Below are positions 43,403-55,877 of a stretch of DNA of 64,000 bases, in pieces (position 1 is the stretch's first letter; each line of letters begins with the position of its first letter). Position numbers and translations under genes: made by a program. The stretch is from NCBI GenBank assembly GCA_902729315.2, contig LR746273.1:997001-1061000 (forward strand). The letters run 5' to 3'. The DNA is from Spirodela intermedia. Its lineage: Eukaryota; Streptophyta; Magnoliopsida; Alismatales; Araceae. The notes beneath the pieces were generated by a model, which made no database searches, had not been told where the DNA came from, and saw nothing but the letters and a program-made list of their open reading frames with translations.

Positions 43403-46149
43403 ATAAGAGAGGAAGAGCTGAGGGTGAAAGAGGAGAGCGAGGAGGGAGGAGAGGGAGAAGGTGAAAGGAGCTAATCATTGAGCGGCTGGAGACAGGCGGA
43501 GGGCACATGGGGAGATTGCCGGGCCCACTTTTTTTCCAATCCTTCACTTACGGTGTAGTTACCGTCCACGAAGAATCGGCGATCGCGGTCGAGACGGGCG
43601 GTGAGCATACTGCCAAGCCCCCGCACGCTCGCCGCCTACGGAAAAGTAAGCGCCGTCTCAACAGTTATACCCCCCCAAAAAGGAGACGACAGCTGCCCGC
43701 CTCCCTTCTCCCAGGAATTACCGCATATGCCACCGTGACATCTGCTTCCGATCGGAGGCATTTACGTCATTATATGTTATGAAGGGGGCACGTGTAGGGG
43801 GGCGAGGAGGGGGTCGTGGCAATAAATGGCTGCTCCCGCACAGTTCCCAGCACAGTCGCGATTCGTACGGTGGGCAGTGCGGCTGAAGACAAAAGTTGAG
43901 AACAGCTTAGGCGTTGACACGTGCATCTGTTATTCATTGGATCACGACTAATAACTAGTGATCCGCAGTCACCGGCGACCGTCAGATACAGGCGACCGCC
44001 GGCGGCCTCGGCCAGATGGAACTACTCTTAGTCGCCGGCAGAGAGAGAGAGAGAAGGAGGCGGCGGCGGCGGAAGTGGAGGGTCGCGGGCGTCGAGGCGG
44101 CCGCCGCCGTCGTACGTCGGAATCTTCCTCCATTTCCGTGGTAAAAGGAAGAACAGAGACTTACCGGAGCTTTGCTGCGGCCGCCACCGCCGCCAAGATT
44201 CCGCCAGACAGAGAGAGAGGGGGGCAGAGAGAGAGAGAGAGGAGTAAAGGAGGGAGGAGGGAGGGGTACCTGCAGCGGCGTCAGAGGCCAGGGGCATTAA
44301 AAATGCCGCCTTTGGGGCGCCGGCGCATGTGGAGTTTTGGGTTATCGACGGCCGACGCCCCGCCGTACGGACAACTGACGCCGTCAACTCCGGTCGATCG
44401 AGCTAAAAATAATCTCCCCAGTTTTTGCCCCCTCGGGAGAATACGATTTACCCCTCATTTTCTACTTTTCTGCCAGTCAGCTGAGAGAGAGAGATGATCT
44501 TACACGTGGGTGAATTCTACTTTTCGGGCCGGGCCCTTCTTCGAGGCCCGAAGTTTGGGGGGGTCGTCTTCTACGTGGGGTCACCCTATGTCTTGGTCGG
44601 TGGTGTAATCAAGGTTCGATTTTTATTGAAAAAATTTGTCCATGAATGCTCCTAACATCAATAAATGGCATCTATTTATTATGCGAGTAAGGTGCGTAGA
44701 TTCATTATAAACTATATATATATATACTTAAATAGGGGTGTAGTGGGTCGGATAAGGAACGAGCTCGACCCATCGTAGTCTCCCCCCCACCAGGAATTCA
44801 AATCCATTTTCCCATAAAATCTCCTCTTCACATTGACACGGCACTCTCCCTCTCTCTCTCTCTATCTATCTCTGTATCTCTCTCTCTCTCTCTATCTCTC
44901 TCTGCATCTCTCTCTCTCTCTATCTATCTCTGCATCTCTCTCTCTCTCACTCTATCTATCTATCTCTATCTCTTTGCTGATATGATGAGGCATGGGGGAG
45001 GAGATTTGTAGGAGAAACAGGGAGGGAACATTTTGCTGAAGAGAAGCTTGTGGGGGGGGACGGGAGGGGGGGAATAAATGGGCCGCCATGGCGGCGTTCT
45101 TGAGTCCCCACTTCGTCTCCGGTGGGCATTCACTGCGACGGCGAGAGAAGCTGCCATCCAACGCCTCGGTGCAGCTGCTTGTCAGTTCCATGTCAGACAT
45201 TAAACGGGCCCAACGAACACAATTCCGCCGTCCCCACCCCATCACCGGCGGTACATCGCCGGCGAGTCGTTCACCGGCGGGACTAGTCAGCTATATTCAG
45301 GAACTCAAGATCGAATCAAGCTCGCATCTCTCTCTCTCTCTCTCTAACTTCTCGCAGGGAGGGTGTTCTTTAATTAGGAGCAAGCAATATTCTCTTGGGC
45401 TGGGAGATATTCCGCCAGCCTAATGGAGGGCAGGCATTGAAAAATCTTCACCGGAACACTTTAGTCAACCCTTGGACATCCGGCGGCAGGAACAATTACG
45501 AGGGTCGTCGGGCGGGCGGCGGCGAAGTTGTTTTACGCTCAACCTGCCCATCGACGGGGGGCAATGCACCGGGCAGAGATCAGCGCCGCCGCCGCCACCT
45601 TTGACATCGACCACCTGACTGAAACGAGGGTGGCGGGCGCCGGCAGCCGTTGGATATCACGTTGACTTCAAAATAACACGTTTTTGTTTTTCAGAAGACC
45701 CGATTTTGAGATCTGAATCTAACAGGAGAAAGTTAGCCGAGGTGAAGTAAAACCCGAGGAACTCGTGGGGATCGACGTCCCACCCACTTATCGAGTAAAA
45801 TTCAACGGGGTCATCTTCGATGGACCATCTCGTAGGCGGCTCGTAGTCAGCTGCCGGTCAAAATAGGATTTTTGACAAACCGCTCGTGTTCGAAGAGCAG
45901 CAGAAAATCGCATTGGCCCATTAAACGAGATTAGGGGCACTAAAATGGGTCGGGACTATCCATTTAATAGGCCACTATGGGCCTTTCCCGTCGGCAGATT
46001 ATTGGGCTGAATATCGAGGACTGTGGATTGGGCCTTTAGATGGTCTGAGCTGGAATACGAACCCGAGAGACAGCGTTGAAATCTACTAAACAGGGCGGGG
46101 TTCGGCGGCGGCGCCGCCGTGAGGCACCTTCCCCTCCGGCGGCGCCACC
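43403..46149. other. Divergent intergenic region between the TCP and PORR genes
   Basis: It contains both promoters. It is GC-rich near 43960-44390, with many overlapping spurious frames, then AT-rich around 44620-44720 with a short (TA) run. A compound CT/CTAT repeat lies at 44838-44962. No coding domain was recognised. Confidence 0.45.
44838..44962. repeat. Compound CT / CTAT microsatellite
   Basis: About 125 bases of CT runs regularly interrupted by TATCTATC and TGCATC or TGTATC. The interruptions suggest expansion of a higher-order unit of roughly 30-35 bases. Confidence 0.9.
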
Positions 46150-47328
46150 ATGAGAGCTCTGGTTCGCCGCCTCGCCGCCGCCGCCGCTCTCCCTCTCTCC
46201 CCGCGGCGGTGCAAGACGACTTCTGCGCAGTACGTCGCCGCAAGGGCGATGGACGCCACCTTCGAGAAGCTGATGGACGGCTACAAGAACCTTCTCAAGG
46301 TCACCGCCGTCCAGGACCTCGTCCTCGCCTCCCCCAGCGGCGCTCTCCCCCTCTCCTTCCTCTCCTCCGCCGCCCAGAAGCTGCATCTCAACCGCGGCGC
46401 CCCCTACTTCGTCCGTCGGTACCCTCACATTTTCTCCGTCTCCGGCGACGCCGCTACCGAGCAGATCGTCCGCCTCACGGAGGCCGCGGCGGAGATCTCC
46501 CGCCAGGAGTCCCTCGCCGCCGCTGACGCCGCCGCCCTCGCCGTAGAGAGACTGGTACGGCTGCTGTCCATGTCTCCCTCGAGGACGGTCCCTCTCCGTG
46601 CCGTCTTCAAGGTCTGGAGGGAGCTGGGGCTCCCCGATGATTTCGAGGATTCCGTCATCTCCCGGAACCCTAGGGTTTTCTCCCTCCGGGACAATCCGCG
46701 GGAACCGAACACGCATCTTCTGCAACTCGTCGGCGAGGTCCCCACCCTCACTCCGGCAGTGGAGCGGTGGAGGAATCAGGAGCTGGCGAAGAAGGTGAAG
46801 AAAACCGAAGAGGAGGACGAGGAAATCAGGTACGCATTCAAGCAGGAGTTTCCCCCCGGGATGAAGCTGCAGAAGAACTTCCGAGCGGCGGTGAAGGAGT
46901 GGCAGCGGCTGCCGTACCCGGGGCCGTACGACGGCGGCGGTGTCGCCGCGGGAGGAGGAGGGAGGACGAAGGCGGCGCTGAGGCGGCTGGAGAAGCGGGC
47001 GGTGGGGATCGCCCACGAGTTTCTGGACCTGACGGTGGAGAAGATGGTGGAGGTGGAGAAGATGAGCCAGTTCAGGAAGTGGCTCGCCATCGAGCTCAAC
47101 ATCAGGGACCTCTTCCTCGACCATCCGGGGATCTTCTACCTCTCGACCAAGGGGAAGAAGCACACCGTCTTCCTCAGGGAGGCCTACGACCGGGGCCGCT
47201 TGGTCAACCCCAATCCACTCTACGACGCGAGGAGGAACCTCCTCCACCTGGTGCTCCTGGGGAAGAGAGGCTCCGCCGATTCCGCCGGCGAGGTTGGCGG
47301 CGCCGCCGCCGCCGCCGAGAGGGAATAA
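46150..47328 (+). CDS. PORR-domain organellar RNA-binding protein (392 aa)
   Basis: A complete intronless frame, as usual for the family. PORR (plant organelle RNA recognition, PF11955) proteins act in group II intron splicing or related RNA steps in mitochondria or plastids; WTF1, WTF9 and RPD1 are members. The first 33 residues (MRALVRRLAAAAALPLSPRR) are arginine/alanine-rich without acids, a likely mitochondrial presequence. The PORR domain covers about 36-370, starting DATFEKLMDGYKNLLKV. Internal hallmarks are FVRRYPHIFSV, the VSR-like SVISRNPRVFSL, FPPGMKL, REW-type KEWQRLPYPGPY, and the closing IRDLFLDHPGIFYLSTKGKK followed by LVNPNPLYDARRNLL. A Gly-rich insert lies at about 260-270. 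A long antisense frame exists but reflects third-position GC. Which intron it serves cannot be told. Confidence 0.95.
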   Translation: MRALVRRLAAAAALPLSPRRCKTTSAQYVAARAMDATFEKLMDGYKNLLKVTAVQDLVLASPSGALPLSFLSSAAQKLHLNRGAPYFVRRYPHIFSVSGDAATEQIVRLTEAAAEISRQESLAAADAAALAVERLVRLLSMSPSRTVPLRAVFKVWRELGLPDDFEDSVISRNPRVFSLRDNPREPNTHLLQLVGEVPTLTPAVERWRNQELAKKVKKTEEEDEEIRYAFKQEFPPGMKLQKNFRAAVKEWQRLPYPGPYDGGGVAAGGGGRTKAALRRLEKRAVGIAHEFLDLTVEKMVEVEKMSQFRKWLAIELNIRDLFLDHPGIFYLSTKGKKHTVFLREAYDRGRLVNPNPLYDARRNLLHLVLLGKRGSADSAGEVGGAAAAAERE

Positions 47329-47685
47329 AGCCAGGCCCGAGCCCAGGGAAGCGGGCACCAGGGTGTTCGTTGAAATGGCTCAAAAAATGAAGAATACACG
47401 AGAAAAAAAAACTGATCTTCCCAATTTCCTGTATGAATTGTGCCAACAGAGGAGAGTGGACTCGCCAACCGTAAATACAGAGCAATCAGCCGCTGCGAAA
47501 CTGGTCAACGCCGATCCTGCTCAGCCGCCGCCCCAGACCCATCGTCTTCCCCGTCTTCTTCCGCCTCCTCTTCCGTCTGTTCCCCGCCTCTGGCAAGGAA
47601 AATCACATGCAAAAGATTTCGAGGAGAAGAGGTTCAGAGTAGCGACCAAATCCATTAATATGGTAAGGAACAAAAAGAGCTACGA
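47329..47685. other. Short convergent intergenic stretch
   Basis: It contains the 3' UTRs of the PORR and JmjC genes, which end facing each other. Nothing else was recognised. Confidence 0.4.
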
Positions 47686-50600
47686 TCAAGTCAACCTTGA
47701 TCTGTATTTCTGCAGCTTCTCCACCGCCTTTGAGGTGGCATGCACCATCATCTTCTTGACCTGAGTCAAACACCACGTTGACGTGAGCATTGACCTTTGC
47801 AGTCAGGGATTCAAGTCTAAGAAATAGTCAATCTGAAGTATCGCATCGAAGTTCAATCTAAGTAAAAATGAAATGAGACCGCGATGGGCGGACCTCAAGC
47901 TTATCCTCCTTGGCCCGGTGGTCCTGGGGAAGGTCCCGGAATTCCTCAGTCAAACGGATGCACTCGTCGACGTTCTCGGGGGAGACGAAGTCAAGGGCGA
48001 CTTTTATACACGACTGCGACAAGGGTCAATTCATATTTACTTCCAGAGCCATTCCAGGAGGCCCAAATCAATCAAAAGTCAACTCTCTGGTTTTGTTTTG
48101 AATCATTTTTACCTTGAGATTTCGGACCTGGTGTGCACAGCCGGCGGGTATGAAGACAGCCTCCCCAAGCTTCTGGACGAAGGTCCAGGGTTCAATCCCT
48201 GCAAAAAAAACACCCAGATTCTCACTCAAATAATCACCGCAAGTAGAAATAATCACTCTTACGGTGGAATTATGGCCCACCGAATTCTTCCTTGAGCTTC
48301 CTCTTGTGCTCCAATGTCAAGTAGAAGATTTGGTCATGGATGGGATGAACAACCTACATGATCATCATCAACATCATCATCATCATCATCACCATCATCA
48401 TCATCGTCGTCAATGCTTGGAAAGTGGGTTTGAGAATACCTTGTCTATTGGACAACAGTGGAGGTGTCTGAATTCTCTACAGTGCTTCCTAAGATAGGCC
48501 TGAAGCTTCTCGCTATCTTCCCTTCGGAAGATATCCCACAGGGCGCCATCTTCTGCTGAAATACTCTCCGTTCCCTGGCCAGAGACCGAAGGTTTCTCAT
48601 CTGCCATCATCTCGCCAGACCCAACCCTATCAATCCCATCACTGCCACGCTCCACATACTCATCTTGACTCGCACTGCCATGGGAACCACACAGCTTCCC
48701 ACTGGGCTTCTTCTTCCAGGCAGGTTGGCCGCTTATATCCGGAACAAGCTCTCTGTTATCCAAATAACCATCCTTTGCATGAAGATCTGCATCGCTGAAG
48801 ATCACAGAATTAGAAGCATTTTCTTCTTTCTTCATTACACCTTCTGGAATGCTCTTCTGAAGGGTGCTGTCCAAACCAGATTTAAACCTCTTCCTTCTAC
48901 GCTGAAACATCTTTGTAGCTTTCTCGTCCCCTGCAGCAGTATTTTCAACAGGATAATTCACCACATGACCAACAGTTTTAAGAGAGACAGAGTTCAGATC
49001 GGCTCTGTTTGCAGCAACATGGGAGTCCTCGATCTGCAGAATCCCATTTATCCCAGCTTCAGTTATTGCATGCTTGGTATCTTCGGATTCCTCTCTATGA
49101 ATGCAGGTTTGAATATGAACATCATCTGGGCCAGATCCTGCGCTGCCGATAAGAGGTGAGCTAGAGTTCTCAACGGTTTCATTCTTGTCAGGTGTTATAT
49201 GATCACCACAGTGGTTTATGAGAGAATGATGGATTCTACTGTGAGACATATCTACGAGCTCAGCACAATCTCTTTCAGAATGTTGCTCATTTAAATGAGA
49301 TCCTGAGCCATGTTGTTTCCCATCATTTGGAACATGATCAGGAGGACATAAACCCGCAATATTACCTTGGCTAGCAGTGGAGATTTCACATTTGATGGCA
49401 CCCTTCCCCAATCCTTGGCCTTCTTCGTCCACCACCTGCTTCCCATTTGAAGCACAAGGTATTAACTGACGATCTGTGTTGATATCAGTAATACTAGAAC
49501 CAGAAATTTCCTTGACTGCCGCAATGGATTCCCTGTGATATCCAACATTACGGTCTCCTTTGTTCGCACTTGATTCTGATTGTTCACAACTACGAGACAA
49601 GTCAACCGCAGCAAGAGAGACTTCACAGTTCTCTTTCTTCTCACTTTGAGTGGCACCTGTTAAACCTTCTTGAGCAAGGTTATATCCGGAACAGTCTGCA
49701 TGATTTTTGTTCCCACATTTAACAGCTGAACTTGACTGCTCAGAATGAGGGACCAACTCATATGAAAGGCTAAGTTCAGCATGGGTCACGGCATTTGAAC
49801 AAGTAGCATCAACACAAGCATGAGCCCTAGACACTGCGCCATTAGTATGAATAGGGTCATCAGTTTCAGCAGCTGATTTCAATGGGTCTCGTTCATTTTT
49901 TAAGAGCAGGATTTTCTCTTTGTCATAGGGGTTAGAATCTAATTGTCTGTCATCTGTCAATGGATTGTCAAGAGAGCCGTTTTCTATCAAAACTTCAGAG
50001 TTGAACTTTTGATCAACGTCCACAAAGTTTTGATTACCAGGTTGCAGAGCATTTTCCCCATCCAGCTCTCTCTCACAAATCTCACCAGTGATGGCATGCT
50101 CTCTTTCATCTTGAGTACGGTGCATCTCCTTCAGTTTTTTGATCTTAGAAAGCTGTGAATCACTAAGAATCACTTCCGCCGTATGTGTCAATACATTCAC
50201 CTGGAAAGAAGTCCGAAGATATGTAATCAAAAGGAGCCTGAACAGTGCTCAAAGCATGGCCAGGATACCTGGAGAGATAGTAGGCAGAATCTTATCCTAA
50301 ACTTATCACAGAGAAAGCACGACAAGAAAAGAAGAAAGCAAGTTTACGTTGAAAGAACAAACCTATTTTAATGCGCGGCCAAAAATGTGAATTTAACGTA
50401 GATTTTCATAACAATATGCAGCATATGCAGTGGAAAACCATCTTAGTTAAATAGACGTTTACTGATACCCAGGTAAATCAAACGTTAAATTTCGCGTCAG
50501 CTAACGACCACAAATTAACAGTCTAACATTCAAAAGAAAGCAGGCAGCCCTTGGTTAATTACCGCATCAGACATATCACAATGAAGCTTAGTCACTGAAT

Positions 50601-53600
50601 CACCCCTGCCCAACTCTTGAGCCAATCCATAGGCGATGTAGGTCTTTGGCCCCATGTCTGGCTTCAAAATATTCTTGGGCAATTTCACAGCAAGATTGAG
50701 AATCCCATACCGAGGATCCGTGTACTCCTGAAAAGGTAGAGCACTGATAAACTCAGCACCATGACGTGGTAAGCGCTCCTCAAAGGCATTAGCTGGAGGC
50801 CAGTCCTTAAGTTTTAGCATCTCAGGCCAATAATTACTGTGAGCACGGCCATCAGTATAGCCTCTGAAAAATTGATGAATGTTGATCTCGACCTGCATGC
50901 CAAAAAGAGGACTAACAACATCAATCAAATCACTCAACAGGAAATAAACACCACAGACCATCATTGGAAGTTGAAAGAGTATTAGGTAGATGACAGCAAA
51001 TTTAGTGGAAATTTCTTTGGAAATATATTTTTGCATTGTAATAACCAGTAGATTTCAGTCAAAAAATACGACATCATTAACCCTTTGCATCTGTATGTAT
51101 CCATGCATCTGCGTCTAGTACAAATTCACACTGCTCCACGGACTGGGTTATCCAGATGCCAGAGCTGTGAACACTGATCAAATCTTGCTCATAAATGGCT
51201 CATGTTGTAAGGAAATGCCATCATCATGCCCCCCATTGGTTTCAAACTTAGATACTTCTTTCTAGCTACAACTATAATTTGTGTGTAGTTGGTTTATCTC
51301 ACTAGCCTTACGATGTATGATTCATGTTGATCTTCCTATATGGGTTATCATAAAAAAAAAGGACATCACAAATTTTTCCCATACAGAATTTGATGTTTCT
51401 TCTTCAGTAAGTTTCCAGATATCTTGAGAATTAGGTCTCCGAAACCAGTTCTTCCTCCTTCCAAAGATAGGTCAATCCAACACACCCGCCACCCCCTTAA
51501 ACCCCAACATCAAAAAAGAACACCTGTGAATGCTGAAGGCAAGGACGACATTTATAAAGTGCACTTAAAGATCGAAAGCATCCGAACAAATGTTTTATCA
51601 GAACTCAACTATTTTTCTAGTCAAACTAAATGCAAAAAAATACAGAGGACATATGTCTGACCTCACACCAATCCAAGCAATCAATGGCCTTAACTGCAAA
51701 ATGCTCAAACCCAGCCCTTGATTTTGTCTTCTCACGTAGAGCACGCCACATAACCATTGGCTCCCAGCTCAAGCCAGAAGTGAACTCAAGGACATCGCGA
51801 ACAATCACAGGTTCGCCTTTTACCCAGTGTTTCTGGAAGTGCTCTACGTCTCCCTCTCGAATGTCTCTTGATGTGGGGCAGTACAGATAGTTGTCAGTGG
51901 AATCCTCTCTACAAGCAGCCTTCCTCAATGTTGTATTAGTATCATCAACCTGACCAGCTACCGTAAAACAGGGACAAGTATCAGAATATTTTATGCATTC
52001 GAATTCACTGGTCATTTCTTCAGCCTTTTCCAGCAATTTTGATAGCCAATCATCAGAAAATAATGTCTTCAGTTCCAGGATGGAGTTGCCACATCCACCT
52101 AATTCCTCAGGCGGACAACAGATACTCCCATTGCTGTTTGCTTTCCATTCCTTCAGAGAATGAATTTTATTTTCCCTACTTTCTACGTGTGCAGCAGAAG
52201 AGCTTTTTTTTCTTTTTCCAGTCTTCCTACTGGCAGCTCCACCATGTAAATAATCTTTTCCCCGGTCCTCATAACGAATTTCAACTGCACTGTTGCTACG
52301 AAAAAGTTCACCAGTACGAACATCCCGGCAGCATTTGAGGCAGAGATCGTATGAGCAGCTTGGACAATTTCTGTGTAAATCAACAATTGATGTTCTACAA
52401 TTGTTGCTGCGAAATAATTAAAGACATTAGGACATCACAAGGCCAGTACTGGCACAAGAATTGGCTTAAAAAAAGAGAAATGGTTTAAAACCATGAAGTG
52501 CAACCATAGAAATAAGCTTACCAAAACATACGCTCATCTGGATGACATTCAGCTTGCTGCAACTTTACATAAGTTGGCATCAATCCTGTTAAGGCATGAC
52601 ACATATCTTAGCAAATAATCAAAGTGAACGACTGGAACGGTCTCTCAAGGCATACCTCTGATGCTAGCCTCTATGTCGATTTCTGTCCTTTGTTCATCAA
52701 CCATTTTCTTGAGTGCAGGAAGCACCAAATTTAACAAGAAAGAATGGTGCTGTATTTTATTAACTCGATTCAACTTTTTTTTCGAGGGCTGTAGATGGAA
52801 ATCATAAAAAAGTGTAAGATCAGGTGCTGAACAATGAAATATGGATATAACATAGGGAGAACTACGTTAACCAAGCAGACAAATAGCTAAACCTTCCCCA
52901 TTCTTTCATTCCAACATCACTTTTGAAGGTTTTAGGTCGAAATGTAACCACTAATTTGTCCTACTTAAAGAAGAAAGACAAGTTATGATGACAATCACCT
53001 GTTTTATTCCATTCGTTCTCAGGCACTGCTTACAGTTGCATTTGTTTCGGCAAAAAGGGCATTCTTCTGCAACTTCATTTTCTGTCAATTGAGGATACCT
53101 AAAATACACATCAACGAGTAAAAAACTAGGAAAAAGAAAAATATCAAATAAATGTAACATCCCGAATATAACACGAACCCACCCCTGGAATCCATTAAAA
53201 GGTTTATTTACGGATTCTAGGAGATGTCAAGAAAATTCTACAATACTAAAGCATACAAACCGTTTAAAATACTGAATCAGACAACACAATCATACTTCCT
53301 TTTCAACGGATGAAAAATAGTAGCTTATTTTTTCTTGTTTGTCAAATGAAACGTCAGTAACTATCAAAAGAGTGAATATTTAGCAATTGAAGCTCGAACC
53401 GATCAAGAAATAACATGTATTTTCCATTCAATGCAGATCAAAAAGAGATTGGAGTAAGTCAGGGTGAAGTCTAACCACAGTGAATGTAAAGCAATAAATA
53501 AATTTAATAGATCTTCATACCATCTTTCTATACATGGTACACAATATCGCTTCCGCCCGCACTTTGTGCAGAATACCACCCTACCCTTGTCATTCCTCTG

Positions 53601-54503
53601 ACATTGATGACACATGAGAGAACTTGTCGGCATCTTCTTCTTGAAGCCCTAAAAGCACATAATTGGCATCAGCATTGAAAATAAACATATATTTAACAAG
53701 GAACATTTGAAGGAAGACATAAAAAAAAGGTAAACCACTAGGAGCGATGGAAGTCGCTAGGTTAACCTTCTCAATCCTATCGTACATCTCCACTGCAGCC
53801 GTAAGTCTACCATTATGAGCGATGGAAGTGGGAGCAGGGTCTGCTTCCTCTCGACAAGAATTCGCCTTTTCAATCTCCGAGTGTTCTACCTTCTCCCTTT
53901 TTGTTTGCTGGATCCTACTATTGGAGTCCTTCCGTACTCGCTTATTTCTCATTCTAAGAATATGTTCATACAGCTCTGAAGCATTTTCCATCGCGCCCTG
54001 CCAAGCAAATGGAATGAAATCGTCTCAGTCGTGATCGAGAAAAGACAATGGAATAAAATGAAGAATAGAAGAGCATAATTCATGGAAAGGTAGTCGGTCT
54101 CAGTCAGGAATCAGACTTCGTCGGCATCTCGATCCACCACAGGCGGCTTATTTGGCTTCCTTATCCTGAGATGAATGCCTCGCCGGTCCAACTGGCGCCT
54201 CTTCGCCACCGCGTCCCTCTCACCCGCCAGAGAGAATCCGCCCTCCTCCTGCCCCTCCGCAACCCTAATCTCAGAGGGAGAACCTCGTCCCTTTCCCTTC
54301 CCGCTCTTCCCATTCGCAACCCTTGTCGCCCGCATCCTTGCCTGCTCATAATGCACCAGACAGAGGCTGCTATCGGGCAGTTTCCACGCCCTGCACCGCC
54401 ATTTCTTCCCGTCGTTCCGACTGCACCTTTCCTCTGGCGGAGGCGGCAGCGAGCGCTCCTCCACCTTCTCTTCCTCATCTCTCCACTTCTTCGGCCTCGC
54501 CAT
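47686..54503 (-). CDS. KDM3/JHDM2-type JmjC protein with WRC and RING-like regions (13 exons, 1410 aa)
   Basis: Exons, in minus order: 54117..54503, 53767..53997, 53521..53648, 52999..53098, 52656..52788, 52522..52585, 51662..52406, 50563..50892, 48440..50200, 48281..48353, 48113..48198, 47894..48013, 47686..47760 (4233 nt). These nuclear proteins are candidate H3K9 demethylases (IBM1/JMJ25 group and relatives). A WRC zinc motif has C27, C37, C48 and H51 (C-x9-C-x10-C-x2-H). A RING-like region begins at about 218 ([18 protein letters not shown], then [13 protein letters not shown]). A second Cys-rich block [20 protein letters not shown] is near 350. The JmjC iron ligands are present: H700 and D702 in HCDMSD, and H1340 in [12 protein letters not shown], so the domain could be active, unlike JMJ24-type members. 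About 520 residues of low-complexity sequence separate [17 protein letters not shown] from [11 protein letters not shown]. The start at 54503 (MARPKKW) matches relatives. Confidence 0.9.
48357..48413. repeat. (ATC)n/(CAT)n repeat filling most of an 86-base intron
   Basis: The intron between coding exons 9 and 10 of the JmjC gene (48354-48439) consists largely of CATCAT units with CAC and CGT interruptions, leaving little room for a branch site. Confidence 0.9.
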
Positions 54504-54711
54504 CACGACGACCAAGCAGCAGCCGGTTCCCACGACTCCGCCACACCCCAGCTGCCCCGATAGTTCTCTCCTCCAGTTCACAATTCCCCCCCGCACCCCC
54601 CTTCCATTTCAAATGCCCAATGCTGCGGGATGGTCGGGGAAGGACACCCAAGAAGGGAAGGCGATGAACAGGACGTAGCGCAGAGAGAGAGAGGAAGAGA
54701 GCGAGCGAGCA

Positions 54712-54713
<2 letters not shown>

Positions 54714-54750
<37 letters not shown>
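54714..54750. repeat. (GA)n microsatellite upstream of the JmjC gene
   Basis: About 18 GA units on the plus strand. Confidence 0.9.
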
Positions 54751-54754
<4 letters not shown>

Positions 54755-55249
54755 GAGGTGGCCACTGATGGCAGCCCACCGGTTTCCGCAGTCTACTCCG
54801 GCGGGTTTCTTGATCACCTATTTCGTCGGACAGTTAAGGCTTTTCACCGCCTCCCCCCGCATCGCGGCCGTCGGATTACACACCATGATTTCTTCTGGGC
54901 CGCACGATGTAAGCCGACGGGCCCCCGATCGCCGTACACCTTCAACCGTTGGATCGGGTCGTGTCCGGAGATCAACCGAAATTACGGATACACGGAAGGC
55001 GCGGGAAAATTGTACGTTCCCGGGGGCGACGCGGACTACATCCAACCGTTGAATCTAAAATCAACGGTATTGCAATCCGTACGTACCACCCCCTCTCTCT
55101 CTCTCTATCGGATCCAAATGGAGATTTATCTAGTAAACATCCTCCCATACCATAAAAGGAAAGTATCTATTGAATTCCCTCCCACACAAAGCCACCAAGA
55201 AGTAGCATAAAAGGAAAGAATGTTCTAAATTAGCATCATCCCATTACCC

Positions 55250-55252
<3 letters not shown>

Positions 55253-55286
<34 letters not shown>
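55253..55286. repeat. (CT)n microsatellite
   Basis: About 16 CT units, about 100 bases beyond the ARP4 stop codon. Confidence 0.95.
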
Positions 55287-55290
<4 letters not shown>

Positions 55291-55390
55291 CGATGGCAAC
55301 ACAAAAACCGTCCAATTTCATATGATTCTTCCACGAGTGGAAACTGATGATGAGAGAGAAAGGCGGAGTCTTTCTCTACGAGCAGAGATT

Positions 55391-55838
55391 CTATGGGCAT
55401 TTTCTCTGGACGTATGAGACTCCATGCTCCTCGTACCTGAAGAAGAGGATAGCAAATGAAAAGGGTCAGCTAAATAAATGATAAATAGATACTTATTAGC
55501 TGCTCTAAATGGATTAAATAATATATAATTACTTTTATTTATTTATTTATTTATTTATATTTGAATGAGCATGAACTCACTCCATTTTGGAGAACCACAT
55601 CTGCTGGAAGGATCCGAGAGATGCAAGAATGCTCCCTCCTATCCAGACACTGCAAAAGTAAGAGATTCAGAAGAAAGATCTTCATGGGCTTCACTGAGTT
55701 GACATGAAGTCAACCCTCTCTAGTGGCAGGAGAGCTTGAGATTATATTTTGACCAGAAGAAATGGACGGCGGAGTAAAGGAAAAAGAAAATAAAATTGAG
55801 TTACATGGGCACGGATAATTGATTCACGTAAAAGATCA

Positions 55839-55877
<39 letters not shown>

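Larger units (their letters stand above)
54504..55390. other. Intergenic: JmjC promoter and ARP4 3' region
   Basis: It contains a GA tract at 54714-54750 (CU in the sense of the JmjC mRNA, about 210 bases upstream of its ATG) and a CT tract at 55253-55286. The frames at 54630-55210 show no known domain. Confidence 0.5.

Noticed and set aside
46036-47358. A 440-codon frame antisense to the PORR gene
   Set aside because: It mirrors the coding exon exactly, its composition is leucine/arginine/glycine-rich as expected for the complement of GC-rich codons, and it has no domain. The plus-strand PORR reading is unambiguous.
54630-55210. Frames near the JmjC promoter (140 and 150 codons)
   Set aside because: One is largely the GA repeat (RERERE), and the other has no known domain and overlaps it in a different phase.
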